This document shows positions 23,723-36,409 of a stretch of 64,000 bases of DNA, piece after piece (positions within the stretch are counted from its first letter, which is position 1; each line of letters begins with the position of its first letter). Under the pieces are notes generated by a model. That model had not been told where the DNA came from. It did not search any database and saw only the letters and a program-made list of their open reading frames with translations. This stretch comes from Melitaea cinxia (lineage: Eukaryota > Arthropoda > Insecta > Lepidoptera > Nymphalidae): assembly GCF_905220565.1 (NCBI RefSeq), contig NC_059421.1:878001-942000 (forward strand), read 5' to 3'. Made by a program: the position numbers and the translations under genes.

Positions 23723-23879
23723 ATGCAGTATAACTGTATAATGATTTACTGTGTATTTGGATTGTTATACCTACCTCTAAAATTGGACTTAAAAGATTAT
23801 CCCAACCCACGCCTTTACGATTGGTTTAATCAACCTATACAAGTACAAAAATACATTGACTGTCTTTCCAAAAAACACG
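23723..23879 (+). other. Short open frame, unrecognised
   Basis: The frame contains LKDYPNPRLYDWFNQPIQVQ and KYIDCLSKKHGY before running into the hairpin. It reads more protein-like than its surroundings but lacks splice or start support. Confidence 0.2.
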
Positions 23880-23918
23880 GATACTGGTCACATTATCCTG
23901 GATAATGTGACCAGTATC
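23880..23918. repeat. Perfect 39-bp hairpin (19-bp arms, 1-nt centre)
   Basis: Left arm GATACTGGTCACATTATCC, T at 23899, right arm its exact complement. GGTCA and TGACC words lie in the arms. Confidence 0.9.
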
Positions 23919-24499
23919 AGCATAGGCTATAAAGCTACATTAGGGCTGAATAATAGTAATTAATGTAAATTAAAGTAAATACGAACGAAACCATAAAAGA
24001 ACTACAAACTTTGAATTATCTGTATTAATTTATAATAACTTTATATTAATGGTTAGGTTAGGTTAGTTAACAAAAAAAAAGTCTGTTACAGTACCTTTTC
24101 ATATATTCATCATCATCATCATCACAGCAGCCTTTCGCTTCATCCATCTATCATCAGCCAGCCATCGATTTCATATATTAATAACTTCAAAATAGAATTT
24201 ACCTTTTCAGCAATGCCACTTTTATCATACTCTTAGTTCGGCACATAAAACCTAGTGTGTTTTGAAATGATGTGTAGACACATTGAAGATCCCACGTGAG
24301 ACGTTTGATTAATTTAAGTGCAAACGTTTATATATTTAGTTTGAACTCGCAGTTTCATTTTAATCGTACTATACGATGACGTTTGAGATGAGTCATTATA
24401 TTATTAAGTTGAAGCTTTATTTCAAAAGAATAATCCCCTCTGGAAAAATCTCATTAACGTCATAAAACTTAACTGAGGTAGGGCACAGCAGGACTTATC

Positions 24500-24725
24500 C
24501 TGCTCAAAATGTGTTGCAGCCTGATTGGGCAAGTACCTCGACCTTACAGAAGATCACAGCTAAATAATACTGCTTTCAAGCAGTGTTGTGTTCCTATGGT
24601 GAGTAAGGTGACCAGACCTGGGTGCGATTGGGTGTAGGGCGATTGGCGGCAGCGCGTTTGCGATGCTTCTGGTTTTACAGGCTTCTATAAGCTGCAATAA
24701 TTGCTTACCATCAGTTATATACAAA
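24500..24725 (-). repeat. Family D copy
   Basis: Complement order: GGGCAAGTACCTCGACCTTA, CAGAAGATCACAGCTAAATA, CTGCTTTCAAGCAGTGTTGT, GCTTACCATCAG. Confidence 0.7.
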
Positions 24726-24762
24726 AACATGGAAAATATATATAGATTACATAACTATGTAC

Positions 24763-25096
24763 TGTGTGGCTACGGTACTAAAGAATTTAGCCACCCCCTC
24801 TCTTCCCGTGGGTGTCGTAAGAGGCGACTAAGGGATAAAACAGTTCCACTACCACATTGGAACTTAAAAAGCCGACCGGTGGCGGGATAACCATCCAACT
24901 GCTAGCTTTGAAATACACAGGCCGAAAACGGGCAGCAGCGTCTTCGGTGCGACAAAGCCAGCACTGCGGTCACCAACCCGTCTGCCCAGCGTGATGACTA
25001 TGGGTAGCACGCATGAGTTCACGTTATTTTTGGCGTAAACTTGTGGAGGCCTATCTCCAGCAGTGGACTGTATAGGCTGTAATGATGATGATGACA
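24763..25096 (+). repeat. Family G: LINE-like 3' module with ATG-repeat tail
   Basis: Near full length: CACCCCCTCTCTTCCCGTGG, GTCGTAAGAGGCGACTAAGG, CCATCCAACTGCTAGCTTTG, GCAGCAGCGTCTTCGGTGC, GTGGAGGCCTATCTCCAGCA, GTAATGATGATGATG. The ATG-type tail suggests an RTE-like retroelement 3' end (inference). Short frames inside are not conserved as protein. Confidence 0.75.
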
Positions 25097-25164
25097 TAAC
25101 TATGTAAAATAACGATTTAAAAGTTCTTTTTGTAGCCTTTAGACAGCTCCGCATTGGCACATAG

Positions 25165-25330
25165 AACATTGGCACTCCCCTGACTGCGCTATCGGTTGTT
25201 GGTTCGACCCCAGCTCACAGCAAACATTTGTAGGTATTCGCCACAAATGTTTAACGCGGTCGGGGCGTTTGTGCTTGTGTATTGTGATATAACCCGATAT
25301 AGAAGAATCCTAGTAGCGGCCGCTGACTGT
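25165..25330 (+). repeat. tRNA-like SINE, diverged
   Basis: GCACTCCCCTGACTGCGCTA, B-box-like TTGGTTCGACCCCAGC, AACATTTGTAGG and GTGTATTGTGATA match the Metulj-like copies in order. Confidence 0.55.
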
Positions 25331-25364
25331 GTAGCGTTTTTTATTTAATTCTTATACACTATAA

Positions 25365-25495
25365 AATTCTCGTGTCACAATGTTAGTTATCATACTCCTC
25401 CGAAACTGCTGGACCGATTTTTATGAAATTTTCTGTGTATATCAGGTAGGTCTGAGAATCAACTTTTTCGGGGTCAGCTAGTATTATAAATTCAT
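25365..25495 (+). repeat. Family N repeat, short
   Basis: AAAATTCTCGTGTCACAATG, CTCCTCCGAAACTGCTGGAC, GGTAGGTCTGAGAATC, GGGGTCAGCTAGTATTATAA. Confidence 0.55.
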
Positions 25496-25842
25496 TTGAT
25501 TGTAATAATTATTTCTGTGGAAGACTTGCCAGAGTACTCTCTGTATCTAGTAATTTCAATTTAGTGCAAAGTTGACCTTTATGTCAGTGCAATGGCAAAT
25601 CGATGGTCAGTAACCATATCTTCAACGGCTTTTATCGAAGTCACATAACGTGGCAGTAAGACATTGTTTCGAACGTATTTTAAGGGTAAACTCTATTGGA
25701 AATTATTAGTGAAGTTAGTCATGTCTTCAGTATTTTTTGCCTGGAACTATTTATTTGCTTACTTTTTGTTTGTTGTTGTACTAAAACAAGGTGATCCAAT
25801 GAACTTAGCGTCTAATTTTTTTTTGTGATTATACCGAGATTT

Positions 25843-25988
25843 GAAGTAAAACTTCTTTGCGCACGCTTGGCTTGAGAGTGTTACGAAAAGTGTGATCGGG
25901 AGAGGCGAACGGAAATTGAGACGGAGATATTATATAAATTAGTAAAGGTAGATAGAGAGAGAGAGTTACGTTTCGTAAGTTTTACTTC
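25843..25988. repeat. Family O MITE
   Basis: Starts GAAGTAAAACTT and ends AAGTTTTACTTC, a perfect 12-bp inverted pair; inside are TGCGCACGCTTGGCTTG and AAGTGTGATCGGGAGAGGCG. Confidence 0.7.
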
Positions 25989-26502
25989 AGTCGTGTGGTC
26001 TAAGGCACACTCATTTTTTTTTATTTCTTTTATACAAATCTTATCTTCAAAATAACGATAAAAAAACAATTTGGTGCCGTTGTTCGGAAGTTATGCGCTT
26101 ACATACACTTTTGCGATTCATTAGAACCGACTTTTAAAAAAAGGAGCAGCTTCTCAATTCGACTGTCTTTTTTTAATGTGCAAATGATCTCTTGTAGTTT
26201 TCATTTTATTAACCGACTTCAAAAAGGAGTTAGCTATCAATTTGATTATAGATTTTTTCGTATTTATCTTTAGAAATAAATGTAAATAAGGTAAGCAACT
26301 TAATGCTTGTGTTGTAGGTGTTGCGTATCCACATATACAGACTTTTTATATGGAAATAATAATGAAACCTCATTTCTTGTTTTTATTTTGTTTATAAAAA
26401 TATTTGTTGATAGGTGTCAAGAATTTGTATTTTGAATTTTTCTGTATAATTTATGTTTCACAATTCGTTAATTCTATTTTATATTTTACTGCGTGGACGT
26501 TT

Positions 26503-26905
26503 TTAACCGACTTTAAAAAACTATAATTTTTTTATGTATGTTCGACGATTACTTCGTCGTTTATGAACCGATTTTTATAATTCTTTTTTTGCTGGAAAGG
26601 GAATATCCCTGGTGTGGTACCATGATAAGGAAACCGGGATCTGATGAAGGGATCCCAGAGAAATCGAGGGAAACTCTCGAAAATCAGCATAATTTTAATT
26701 TATCGAAAGCCAATATTTAAATTAATCGAAAGCTAATATTTATCATGTGTGCGCATTTAAATTTCATCGAGATCTAATTACAACTTTTGGAGTAATCTTT
26801 GATAATGCGTATTTACTTGACTGTTTTTTCGTCTACCTACGTTGTATTACTTTGTCGTTATAATTGAAGTCGGTTTTTTTCGTTTGCCTGCAAACACAAT
26901 TATTT
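26503..26905 (+). repeat. Family A repeat
   Basis: TTTTTAACCGACTTTAAAAA, GGTACCATGATAAGGAAACC, TAATTGAAGTCGGTTTTTTT, CCTGCAAACACAATTATT; two shorter, diverged starts of the same family precede it (26124 and 26215). Confidence 0.7.
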
Positions 26906-26989
26906 ATATTATTATTATTATTATTATTCTTTAATAAAGAGTCGGTGGAGATAGCGAACATTAAGATGTCATTACTTCAACCGTTAAAT

Positions 26990-27335
26990 AGCTCATTCCC
27001 TAATAGGTAACAGCCGACTTTTGTAACTATGTAAATACTTTTTTATAAATATACATAGAAATAATACATATAAAGTACGTGGCTCCGAAGTGAGATCGGT
27101 CTGTAAATCTTTAAGAGTGATTTGTCGCTTCTCTTGAAGAACAGTATCATACACTCCTGGATATAGACGCCACTAGTGGTTTCCAGCGAATCGAATCGAT
27201 TTTAGAGTTCCAGTTGGAACTACTCGGACAATATAGTATTTTTATAAAAATACAATTATTACACCCAGACTCGGGCGGGAAACGAACCCGCAACCAGCGG
27301 GATAGAAAGCAGGGCCACTAGAAATTGCGCCAACG
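26990..27335 (-). repeat. SINE family J split by an RTE LINE segment
   Basis: Outer parts (26990-27076 and 27243-27335) are family J, with GGGAAACGAACCCGCAACC; the middle is the LINE segment listed separately. Confidence 0.7.
27077..27242 (-). pseudogene. Second copy of a 165-bp RTE LINE segment inside a SINE-like repeat (family J)
   Basis: This stretch matches 27845-28010 almost base for base (shared GAGATCGGTCTGTAA, GACGCCACTAGTGGTTTC and GTTCCAGTTGGAACTACTCG). It interrupts a family J copy whose left part is at 26990-27076 and whose tRNA-like part is at 27243-27335. Confidence 0.7.
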
Positions 27336-27723
27336 GATTAATTATAGTCAAATAAAGTATATTTATAAAACCTGAGCCTCTAAGTATAAAATTTTGATCC
27401 ATAGCTCACAAACAATTTTTATTAATTATATATGATTAATATAAATGAGTCATACATGTCGTCAATTCGTTTTCACCATATACAAAGGCTGGTCGTGGGC
27501 AGCGCAAGGTTGTCGACCTGCTTTTCAAAGCCTTAGAAGGCGTTCAGTATTATATGTATGACATAATAATTCGAAATGAACTTATAACCCTGTGTTTAGC
27601 GGTTTTTATATTGCACTTGGTTAATATTGATTGAGTTTTGTGGTTGCTGTGACCCTTTTTACTACTCGTAATAAATAAAAAACAATAAAAAAATAAGTTG
27701 GTATTGACTCTCTTCAAATTTTA

Positions 27724-28250
27724 TTACAAAACGAAATATAAAAAAAAAACGTTTTTTTCCAACACAGCCTGTTCCGGTGGTTGGTATTCGTTATGTCTTG
27801 TGGCGAGACGATTCATAACTACCCTCGAAAACTGCTTATAGGCGTAGCTCAGAAGTGAGATCGGTCTGTAATTCTTTAAGAGTGATTTGTCGCTTCTCTT
27901 GAATAACAGTATCACTATACTCCTGGATCTGGACGCCACTAGTGGTTTCGAGCGAATCGAATTGATTTTAGAGTTCCAGTTGGAACTACTCGGACAACAT
28001 AGTATTTGGAGCAGCTTTGGTCATAGAATATATTTCACCAAGCGGGTCCGCTCTTTACGGAGTCATTTATTCAGAGTGACCCCCAAAAACGGGTGGTCGC
28101 TACTAAACCTTTTAACCACTGAGACATCTCTGAATATATGCCTTTTATCCGCTATGATGAAATCTATCTCGTTCCTCGTTCGTCCACCATCTAAGGTGCT
28201 CGTCTTTGATAGAAAAAATATCTTCACAATGGATCAAAGACTTTTGTAAC
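27724..28250 (-). pseudogene. RTE-type LINE remnant: endonuclease end and start of reverse transcriptase
   Basis: In one minus-strand frame 28200-28090 reads LDGGRTRNEIDFIIADKR, then HIFRDVSVVKRFSSDHP, the end of an RTE-clade endonuclease with its SDH motif. Further on (27939-27760) the frame gives SDKSLLKNYRPISLLSYAYK and NRLATRHNEYQPPEQA, the first blocks of the reverse transcriptase. Between them are stops and frameshifts. The element is truncated at both ends. Confidence 0.75.
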
Positions 28251-28564
28251 TGGATCTGAACAAAATTCAATCTTATTTTAACACGAATAATCTTTTCCTA
28301 TCTCAAGCTAAAATTATTTAAAAACCACGAAACCAACCAATTAACTACATACACTTATTTGGTGATTATAAATCGCTAGAGATTAATATAACATTAGAAC
28401 ACAATAACGATTGAGAGTTCATTGTTCTCCAAAGGTAACCTTTAAGAGGTTTTAATATCAGAATCTGGCCAACATTATTATAAAAAAATATATTATAAAA
28501 TATAATACGATATAGAAGATAATAATAAAAACGTTTACATCTAAAAATTCTTAATTCTTATTCT

Positions 28565-28720
28565 AACACCCAACGGCACTTACTAGGATTTACCACTGTG
28601 TCCGGACCACGTCCAATAGAAAATGTAAGCCATGTGCGGGGATCGAACCCGAAACCACCAGCGTAACAGTCATAACCTAGTGCTGTGACCGCTGTGCTAA
28701 CATCACTAATTAGTTATTGT
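28565..28720 (-). repeat. tRNA-like SINE, minus orientation
   Basis: The complement has GCACAGCGGTCACAGCAC as A-box region and GGTTTCGGGTTCGATCCCCG as B box; the rest is AT-rich. Confidence 0.55.
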
Positions 28721-29054
28721 AAAGGAACGCCTTAACATTGTAAATGATTCTGTAATTTATTTTTATACGAGAGAATTTAAAAGGAATTCATACCGCTATT
28801 TTGTTACGTAACATTCTTACATTAATTGATTTACAGTTGTGTGTTTTGTAATTATTTCGTCAACTATTTTGTTATTTTATATTATTGCTTATTTTATTTA
28901 TTTATAACATTGATTGTCAAACGCAACGATATCGTGGCAATATTTTAATCCTTGTATATCTATACAAACAACTGCGCATCGCGGTTTTACTCGCGTAATT
29001 ATTTATTTATTTACACTTTCGCACACCAGTTTTAAGAGTATTACGAATCTAATA

Positions 29055-29360
29055 TGTAAAATTCCCGTGTCGCGGTGTTTGTAGTTAAACTCCTCCGAAA
29101 CGCCTTGACCGATTCTCATGAAATTTTGTGTGCATAACGTGTAGGTCTGAGAATCAAACAACATTTATTTTTCATACCCCTAAGTTATAAAGGGGGGGGG
29201 TTGAGAGGGTTGATAAAATATTATGAAATTTTGTGTGTATATCGGGTAGGTCTGAGAATCGGCCAACATCTATTTTTCATTCCCCTAAGTTATGAGGGGG
29301 GGGGGGTTGAGAAGGTTAAAAAAATATATGGCAAAACAACGTTTGCGGGGTCAGCTAGTG
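29055..29360 (+). repeat. Family N repeat with an internal duplication of about 110 bp
   Basis: ATGAAATTTTGTGTGCATAA and ATGAAATTTTGTGTGTATAT each start a block ending in a G run after CCCCTAAGTTAT; the end is GGGGTCAGCTAGTGATATAT. Confidence 0.6.
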
Positions 29361-30984
29361 ATATATAAAAATAGTTAATTAAAAGGGTGAATTCAAAAAA
29401 ATCCGTTCTACGTGACACTAGCGAAATCATCTGTGGTCGATAGGCATCATTGAAGAAGAACATATAATTTTTTTTTTTGTTAAATATACAATTCATTTTA
29501 TTTTCACCAAAATTGCCATTAAGAAAATTTGTGTTTTGAAGTTCATTTAAGATACAAATAAGCCACGTTTTGTAACATTTTTATAACAAAGTTTAGTTTT
29601 AGCCAAATTTCGTAACATTATTACGTATTTTGAGATAAATTACTGCAAATAGATAAAAATTATTATGATTTATATAATTATAAATATAATGCCCCCGCTT
29701 CCGTTCGAGTGTTGAGTTTCAATGTCAGAATCGCATGACTCGTAACTAATATTGTTTAAAAATAAATTATTACTGTGTGTTTGCGTGTATTGTTTTCGTC
29801 ATACTTTTTTATTTACTTCAAGGGTTTCAAACAAGCTAACTTAGGTGTAGCCGCGGGGCACAACTAGTATTAACATAAATAACGCGGGTTGGCTGGAAAA
29901 TTTCTGGAATTTTTATCCGTTAAACAGATGGGTGAAAGTTGTTTCTAGTTTTGATCCCATACTATAAACAAGATGGTAAACAAAAACGTTGACGTATAAG
30001 AAGCGTAGATACTTCGAACATTAAAGCGCCGATATAGATTCATTTACATCGTCAAGATTAAAAAACAAGGTTACTGAGATATGTTTAAGTAAGGAAAGCT
30101 ATTAAAAAGGATATTTACATTAACTTGGAGTGCAGTACGTCTTTCTAAAATTTATTATACTTTCGCTCGAAATATGCGTGTATTTAGAACAATGAAATGA
30201 GTATCTACAAAAAATATGTGTACCTATCTATTTATTTATTTGTATTTTATCAGTATCTACAACTATATCTAATAGAAAAATTACGTTTGTAAAGTTTTTG
30301 TATTTATGTTTGTAAAGATGAATATAAACATTATTTCATTTTAAATTATGTAAACCGTTTATTAGGAGTTGAGATACAGATCATAATAACTATTGTTTGA
30401 GTATATTCTTTCGAAACTTGTGCGCATGTCATCCGTCACAGTGACAGTTGGTTGCGCGCGAAAATGGCCGGTTTCGCGCCAAACGTAAGTGAGCTAATGT
30501 TAGGTGATCTGATTTAGAACGGAAATGGCATGGTTATTTTCTTACCCGCCTGCGCATGCTTCTAATATTGATGTACACCACGTAAGCTAAACGAATTTAT
30601 GTAATTAATATCGCGATAACCCTGATGTTCTTAATATATATATATATATTGTTAGCTTAAAATACGTCAATGAGAATTTTCTAAGTAAATTCTCATTTTA
30701 AAATATTATTTTTCAAAGCAATGTCCAATTTGCAGTGTTCCGGTCTAAAGAATTTCAATTACAGTTTGCGCCGGTGGTAATTCTTATAGTAAGTCAAATA
30801 CAAAAATGTCTAGATTTACAATGCTTAAGTTTTGCTTCAAATACAATAAAGTTCAGTGAGTTTGTTAGTTTGTTTAAATATGGTATCGCTTGGAAAAAAA
30901 ATTGCGGTTGGGAGTTCTAATTTCTTAAATTATCCACCAACTCGTAGTATATCGCCTAGTGGATTAGGCTCTGATTTTTTATAA

Positions 30985-31185
30985 TTAGGGTATCAAACAA
31001 GCGTACGGTTCACATGATGTTAAGCGGTTACTGTAGCACATAGACACCTCCAACAACACAAGCTTGTTTGCCGACTATCCCCTACCCTCCCCAGGAAGTA
31101 GGGTAGGGTTACTTCCCCAGTCAAGCTGCTGCAAATTTTAAGCAAAGCATTTCCTCTTGTGCCCTACTATAATAACCTATAGTAA
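30985..31185 (+). repeat. Family D copy
   Basis: CAAACAAGCGTACGGTTCAC, TTAAGCGGTTACTGTAGCAC, CCCCAGTCAAGCTGCTGCAA. Confidence 0.65.
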
Positions 31186-32041
31186 ATACTTAACTTTTTA
31201 TAATTTAAAATATAAAAAGATATTTGAAATACTTTGCATTAATCACAAGACAACAAATAATAAACAATTAAACGCCATTGGTTCGTGACAGGCCTTGACG
31301 AGGTCAGCTAAAAAACAATGTCATCTGCGTTTTTTTTTTTTGAACACAAAGTTTCTTGTAACCACGACATTAGACTGCCGTCAGTCTATTGTCTATTTTC
31401 CGGTGTCTTATTCTTACAAAAAACTCTTATATAAAGACATTTATTTACGCAAAGATTTATAATCCAGAATATACTGTATTGTGTAATTTTTAAATCGCTT
31501 TGAAAGTCTTTCATGAGAGTACATTATAATGTCAGATTAAGTTAAGCTATTGTAAAAAAACGCACGCCGATAGTAAAAAAAATGTATGTAGTACAAATGG
31601 CATGGGTAACTAAGAGCCCGTGGATGTTGTTGTAATAATTTAAAAAAAAATATAGGAATATAGATTCGAACGAAAGAAGCTCGAGAAATGTGGTTTTTAG
31701 GTGATTTAAAAAAAATAGTACTGGTCAAAAAAATAGTAGTGGTAAATAGTGTGGGTCGGCTTCATGAAGATCGATTAAAAACTTTTTTGTTATTTAATTT
31801 TTGTTTTTTGTTATTTTGGCCAGTGATACGCTTGAAGTGAAGTGTATGTATTATACGATTAAATTGTTTGTGTCTTATTTCTTTTTTAAATGTTTGCATA
31901 AAATGGCAGATAAACTGAAGTAGGCTCTACCTAAAATATTACCATTTTATTGAATGCGTTTCTATAACTTTTTAGGAATATTCGTGTAAGAAATAGTTTC
32001 TTTTTTTTAATTATAACAAATGATTCATTGTAGTTCTTATT

Positions 32042-32330
32042 TTAACCGACTTCAAAAAAAGTGTGTTACCTCAGATTTTTTCTGGGTGGACCGATTTTGA
32101 TGATTCTTTTTTTAAAAGACATCTGGTGTTTGTCGTGTGGTCTCATTTAAGTTTGATCAAGATCTGACTAGTATTTTTAGAGCTATCTTTAATGTGTACG
32201 CGTATTAACTATACTATTTTTACGCCGACCTCCATTGTATTATACATCATAATTGTTTATTGTGTGTTCCGATTTTGATGATTCTTTTTTTAATCTAAAA
32301 CTAATACTTGTCATGTGATTCCATCTATCG
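32042..32330 (+). repeat. Family A repeat, diverged
   Basis: AACCGACTTCAAAAAAAGTG, GGACCGATTTTGATGATTCT appearing twice; ends degraded. Confidence 0.5.
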
Positions 32331-33254
32331 AATCGAATAGATAGTCGATATATCTATTAAATACGTATATAAAATAAATCTACATTAATTTTATTAAAAT
32401 TTAATATATAGAAGTTGAAAAAAAAAGCAAAATGATAAAATAGAAACTTACTCGAGTAATTAATAAAAGTAAATATACAATAATTATAAATATAGTTTAC
32501 GAAAATAAAAATAAAAACGAAATTAACTTTCGCATAGTTTAGATGATTTTGAAATATCTTATACAGAGCGTGAATTCCGAGCGAGACTCGTTCACAAATT
32601 GTTACAAAACGCCTGTTTGAAAATTATTTAAATTTAAACGTTACTTAAGAAATACAATGCTTATGCAAATTACACGTACTGTAAAAAATATATATTAAAC
32701 ATTTGAAATGATATATGGCTCTTGTTAGCATCTCAAGTGGTAAATATATGTATACTTTTTTTTAATATTTACATTTACCTAAGCGTTTGGGATAGATTTG
32801 GATAAAAAGTGGTGATTGGAATGTCATCCTGTTCCATTCCTATACCATCCTTGTTTAAATATAAATGCTTGCAAACGAAAACTAAAAACGTCTTTCATTT
32901 ACATCGACAAGTCATATTATTACAAGAAATCAAAAAAATAATTAATAAAATGCGAGAATAACTGAAAAATTACTTATCAGACCTCGATCAAATTTACCTT
33001 GTGGACCAAATGACACGCATCATTATCGTACGCTTGGCAACCCTAGTCACTAGTGACGTACGACCTAGACTTGATCTAGGAATGAGGTAATTAGCTAACA
33101 GTACTTAAGTCTACTAAGACATGCTTTCGCTGGATGCATAAGCAAACGAGGCGCCACAAAGAATGTTTAGATACAATTGATTTCTAAATTGTTTTGAAAA
33201 GCACATGGGTATTATCTACAACTGAGCACAACAGGAAGTATCCAGTTCAAATTG

Positions 33255-33480
33255 TGGAGCCAAGGGAAGTACCTTACAGAAGATGACAGCTAAATAATAC
33301 TGCTTTCAAGCAGTGTTGTGTTTCTGTGGTGAGTAAGGTGTTCAGAGCCCCTGTGGGGGATTGGGGGTAGGGTTGGCAACGCGTTTGCAATGCTTGTACG
33401 TAGTGTTGCAGGAGTCTATAAGTTACGGTAATTACTTACCATCAGGTGAGCCATGCGCTTGCTTGCCGACTTAGTTATAC
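33255..33480 (-). repeat. Family D copy
   Basis: GAAGTACCTTACAGAAGATG, CTGCTTTCAAGCAGTGTTGT, TTACTTACCATCAGGTGAGC. Confidence 0.7.
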
Positions 33481-33742
33481 ATAAAAAAATACGAACAAAC
33501 ATACAATATTAAAAATATGATATTATATTTTTTATGATCTAAAAAAATATAGCAAATATTTTTATTTTATTTTTTTTTTACGTTGTAAAACTATACATAT
33601 AATTTCTTAAATAAATCATTGTAGTGGATTATGTTCTGACTCTTGTCCTATACGGAGAATAGGACCTATGCCCAACAGTGGGATATTACAAGCTGAATCT
33701 ATCCAACGGTAGCTTATAAAATGTCAGTTATTAATAACAAAC

Positions 33743-34072
33743 TAGTGGACGCCCAGTGTTCGAAATTCGAATATAATTTAAATTATAGCTTTGAGCATTA
33801 TTAAGGTTCTGTTGTCAAAGACTATAACTTCTATAATAATAAACAAAAGAGTATATATGCATGTATGTGTGTCAAATATATGGTAGTTTGTGTGATGTTT
33901 TTTTATTGATTTAATGTATTATGCATAATTAAAAAAAAATATTGGCATTCTGAGCTCCTTCTCTATATAAACTGTAAGTGTGCGAAATTTCGTAGTCTTG
34001 AGTCCGCGCAATTATCGTAAAATGAGGTAGGTACAAAGTTTTTGCTTCACATATTAATATACAGATTATAAA
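33743..34072 (+). repeat. Family I repeat
   Basis: ACTAGTGGACGCCCAGTGTT, GAGCTCCTTCTCTATATAAA, TTTGCTTCACATATTAATAT. Confidence 0.65.
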
Positions 34073-34079
34073 GAATTAA

Positions 34080-34850
34080 CTTTTTATATATTATTAATTT
34101 ATAATAAGAAACTATGTGTCGTTTTATTATGCGTGATAATGGTAAATAGGTAACTATTAAAAATAATATACATTTTTAATTTTGTTATTATTAAATTGTA
34201 ATAATTTTTTTTTTTACTTTCGTCCTTTATTTTTATCCCCTTTTACTTTTATAAGTTTTTTGTTTGTTAACCAAGTCTCAAAAGAAATTCAGTGTTAAAG
34301 AAATATTAAAAATATCACAGTATACTATGAAGTAATTATATAACTACTTGTTCAATATTAGTTCAGTATACCGCTCTGTCATTTTGTCAAACTCCACAGT
34401 AGCGCAGTCATGATAGAGTTTAGGAGAAATTAAGGCGAAAGTTGAATTTAACATATGACTTTCTTTTAGTTTTCTAATAACACTGTTTAAAAGTGTGATT
34501 AAAAGTTGCAATTATTAAATTATCATTAATTTTTATCCATTATTTTAGATGAAAACGATGTATGGAAAATTAAAATAATTTCAGAAATTTTCTTAAAATT
34601 GTATGATAATTTGTACTCTAAACAATATAAAATAACATTTAATGGCAGCCAGTATGATAAAATCCTCGTATCGAGAGTCAACACACACAGACTCACACAG
34701 AACATACATAAATAACCAGACTAATATACATTTGTATGGTCTGTACAAATATTTCTCACTGCGGATCAAACTCGCTAACGTTAGCGCATATTAAAAAAAA
34801 AAAGATATTTTTGAGTATGTTAGCAATATAGACGTCGTATTATTAGTAAT
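34080..34850. other. Intronic AT-rich sequence, nothing identified
   Basis: Long T and A runs, no repeat family recognised. Confidence 0.4.
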
Positions 34851-34859
34851 AACTCTAAC

Positions 34860-35000
34860 ACTACCCGTCAGATCTCCCAGATTTAAATGGGTCCACGTGA
34901 CAAGCGCCAGCTTTCGACTACAAAAGGTATCATTAAAATCTGTACGCCCAGTAACAACTTATGAGTTAAAACATATAAACAGTCAAATGAGTACCTCATC
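34860..35000 (-). repeat. Family A fragment, old
   Basis: CAGATCTCCCAGATTTAAAT, GCGCCAGCTTTCGACTACAA, CAGTCAAATGAGTACCTC. A similar fragment lies at 10630-10750. Confidence 0.45.
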
Positions 35001-35157
35001 ATTTTAAGTCAGTTAATAATAGCATTACAAAACATAAATACCTGTTTTGATTTAAAAACATCACTTTTAGAGGATATTTCGTTTTGTTATGCTTCAGATT
35101 ACAATTATAACGCGTAATTATAATTATATCCGTTATAAAATATAGCCCTGAATTCTT

Positions 35158-35565
35158 TTTAACCGACTTGAAAAAAGGATATTTTTTATGTATGTTCGGG
35201 GATAACTCCGTCGTTTATGAACCGATTTTGATAATTCTTGTTTCGTTGGAAACGAGATATCCCTAGTTTGGTACCATGATAAAGGAAACCAGGATGTGAT
35301 GATGGGATCCCAGAGAAATCGAGGGAAACTCTCGAAAATCCGCATAACTTTTTACTGGGTGTACCGATTTTGATGATTTTTAATTTAATCGAAAGCCGAT
35401 GTTTATCATGTGGTCACATATAAATTTCATCGAGATCTGATTACAACTTTTGAAGTAATCTTTGATAATGCGTGTTTACTCGACAATTTTTTTGTCTACC
35501 TACGTTGTATTACTTGTCGATATAATTGAAGGCGGTTTTTCTTCAAACACAATTATTTACACTGC
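35158..35565 (+). repeat. Family A repeat, near full length
   Basis: TTAACCGACTTGAAAAAAGG, GGGATAACTCCGTCGTTTAT, GATGATGGGATCCCAGAGAA, ATTGAAGGCGGTTTTTCTTC. Confidence 0.7.
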
Positions 35566-35726
35566 ACACTGCCTGCAAACAATTATTTACACTTAAAATC
35601 TATTTTGTTCTTCCACTTCAACTTCTTTTGGTTTAAATGACATTTTTTTTAAAGTACTGCGGATTTTATTGGCGATTAATCTTTGCTGAATCTTAAATCC
35701 GAATCAGTGGTAGCTTTACGTTAACT

Positions 35727-36060
35727 CATCATCATCATCATTTCAGCCTATCACAGTCCACTGCTGGACACAGGCCTCCACAAGTTCACGCCAAAAATGG
35801 CGTGAGCTTATGTGTGTTGCCTAGTCACTACGCTGGACAGGCGGGTTGGTGACCGCAGGGCTGGCTTTGTCGCACCGAAGACGCTGCTGCCCGTCTTCGG
35901 CCTGTATATTTCAACGCCAGCAGTTGGATGGTTATCCCGCCATCGGTCGGCTTTATAAGTTCCAAGGTGGTAGTGGAACTGTGTTATCCCTTAGTCGCCT
36001 ATTACGACACCCACGGGAAGAGAGGGGGTGGCTATATTCTTTACTACCGTAACCACACAG
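35727..36060 (-). repeat. Family G, full-length module
   Basis: Complement orientation, starting with the CATCATCATCATTTCAG tail and ending near ACTACCGTAACCACACAGG. Contains both stem-loops. Confidence 0.8.
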
Positions 36061-36409
36061 GTTACGTTAACTATGATTAATAAAAAAACGTAAACAAAAG
36101 TTCGTAAAAAAAGATTAGAACCAATAATTTAGTATGAAGGTTTAACTAGACCTGTCGAGATATTTAACACAGCCTCTTTTAAGTATTTTTAAAGTTTTTT
36201 AAATGTCTGACCTTGATATTAGACAAACAAATCTATATGACATTAATTTTTAAAATATCAGTAACTATAGTAACTGAATTGAATCAATTTAGTACCTAAA
36301 TGTTACCGGGCGTAGTGGGCGGTAGCCATATACGTGGTCGGGTGCAATATTCAATTTTACTTCGTTTTTATTGTTTATAAATAAAACACGCTATATAATT
36401 TTATAGCTA

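Noticed and set aside
35846..36052. Conserved 68-aa frame (and relatives at 39409, 39503, 38480, 59008)
   Set aside because: These frames lie in family G repeats; copies differ in frame and show RNA-structure-like rather than codon-like conservation.
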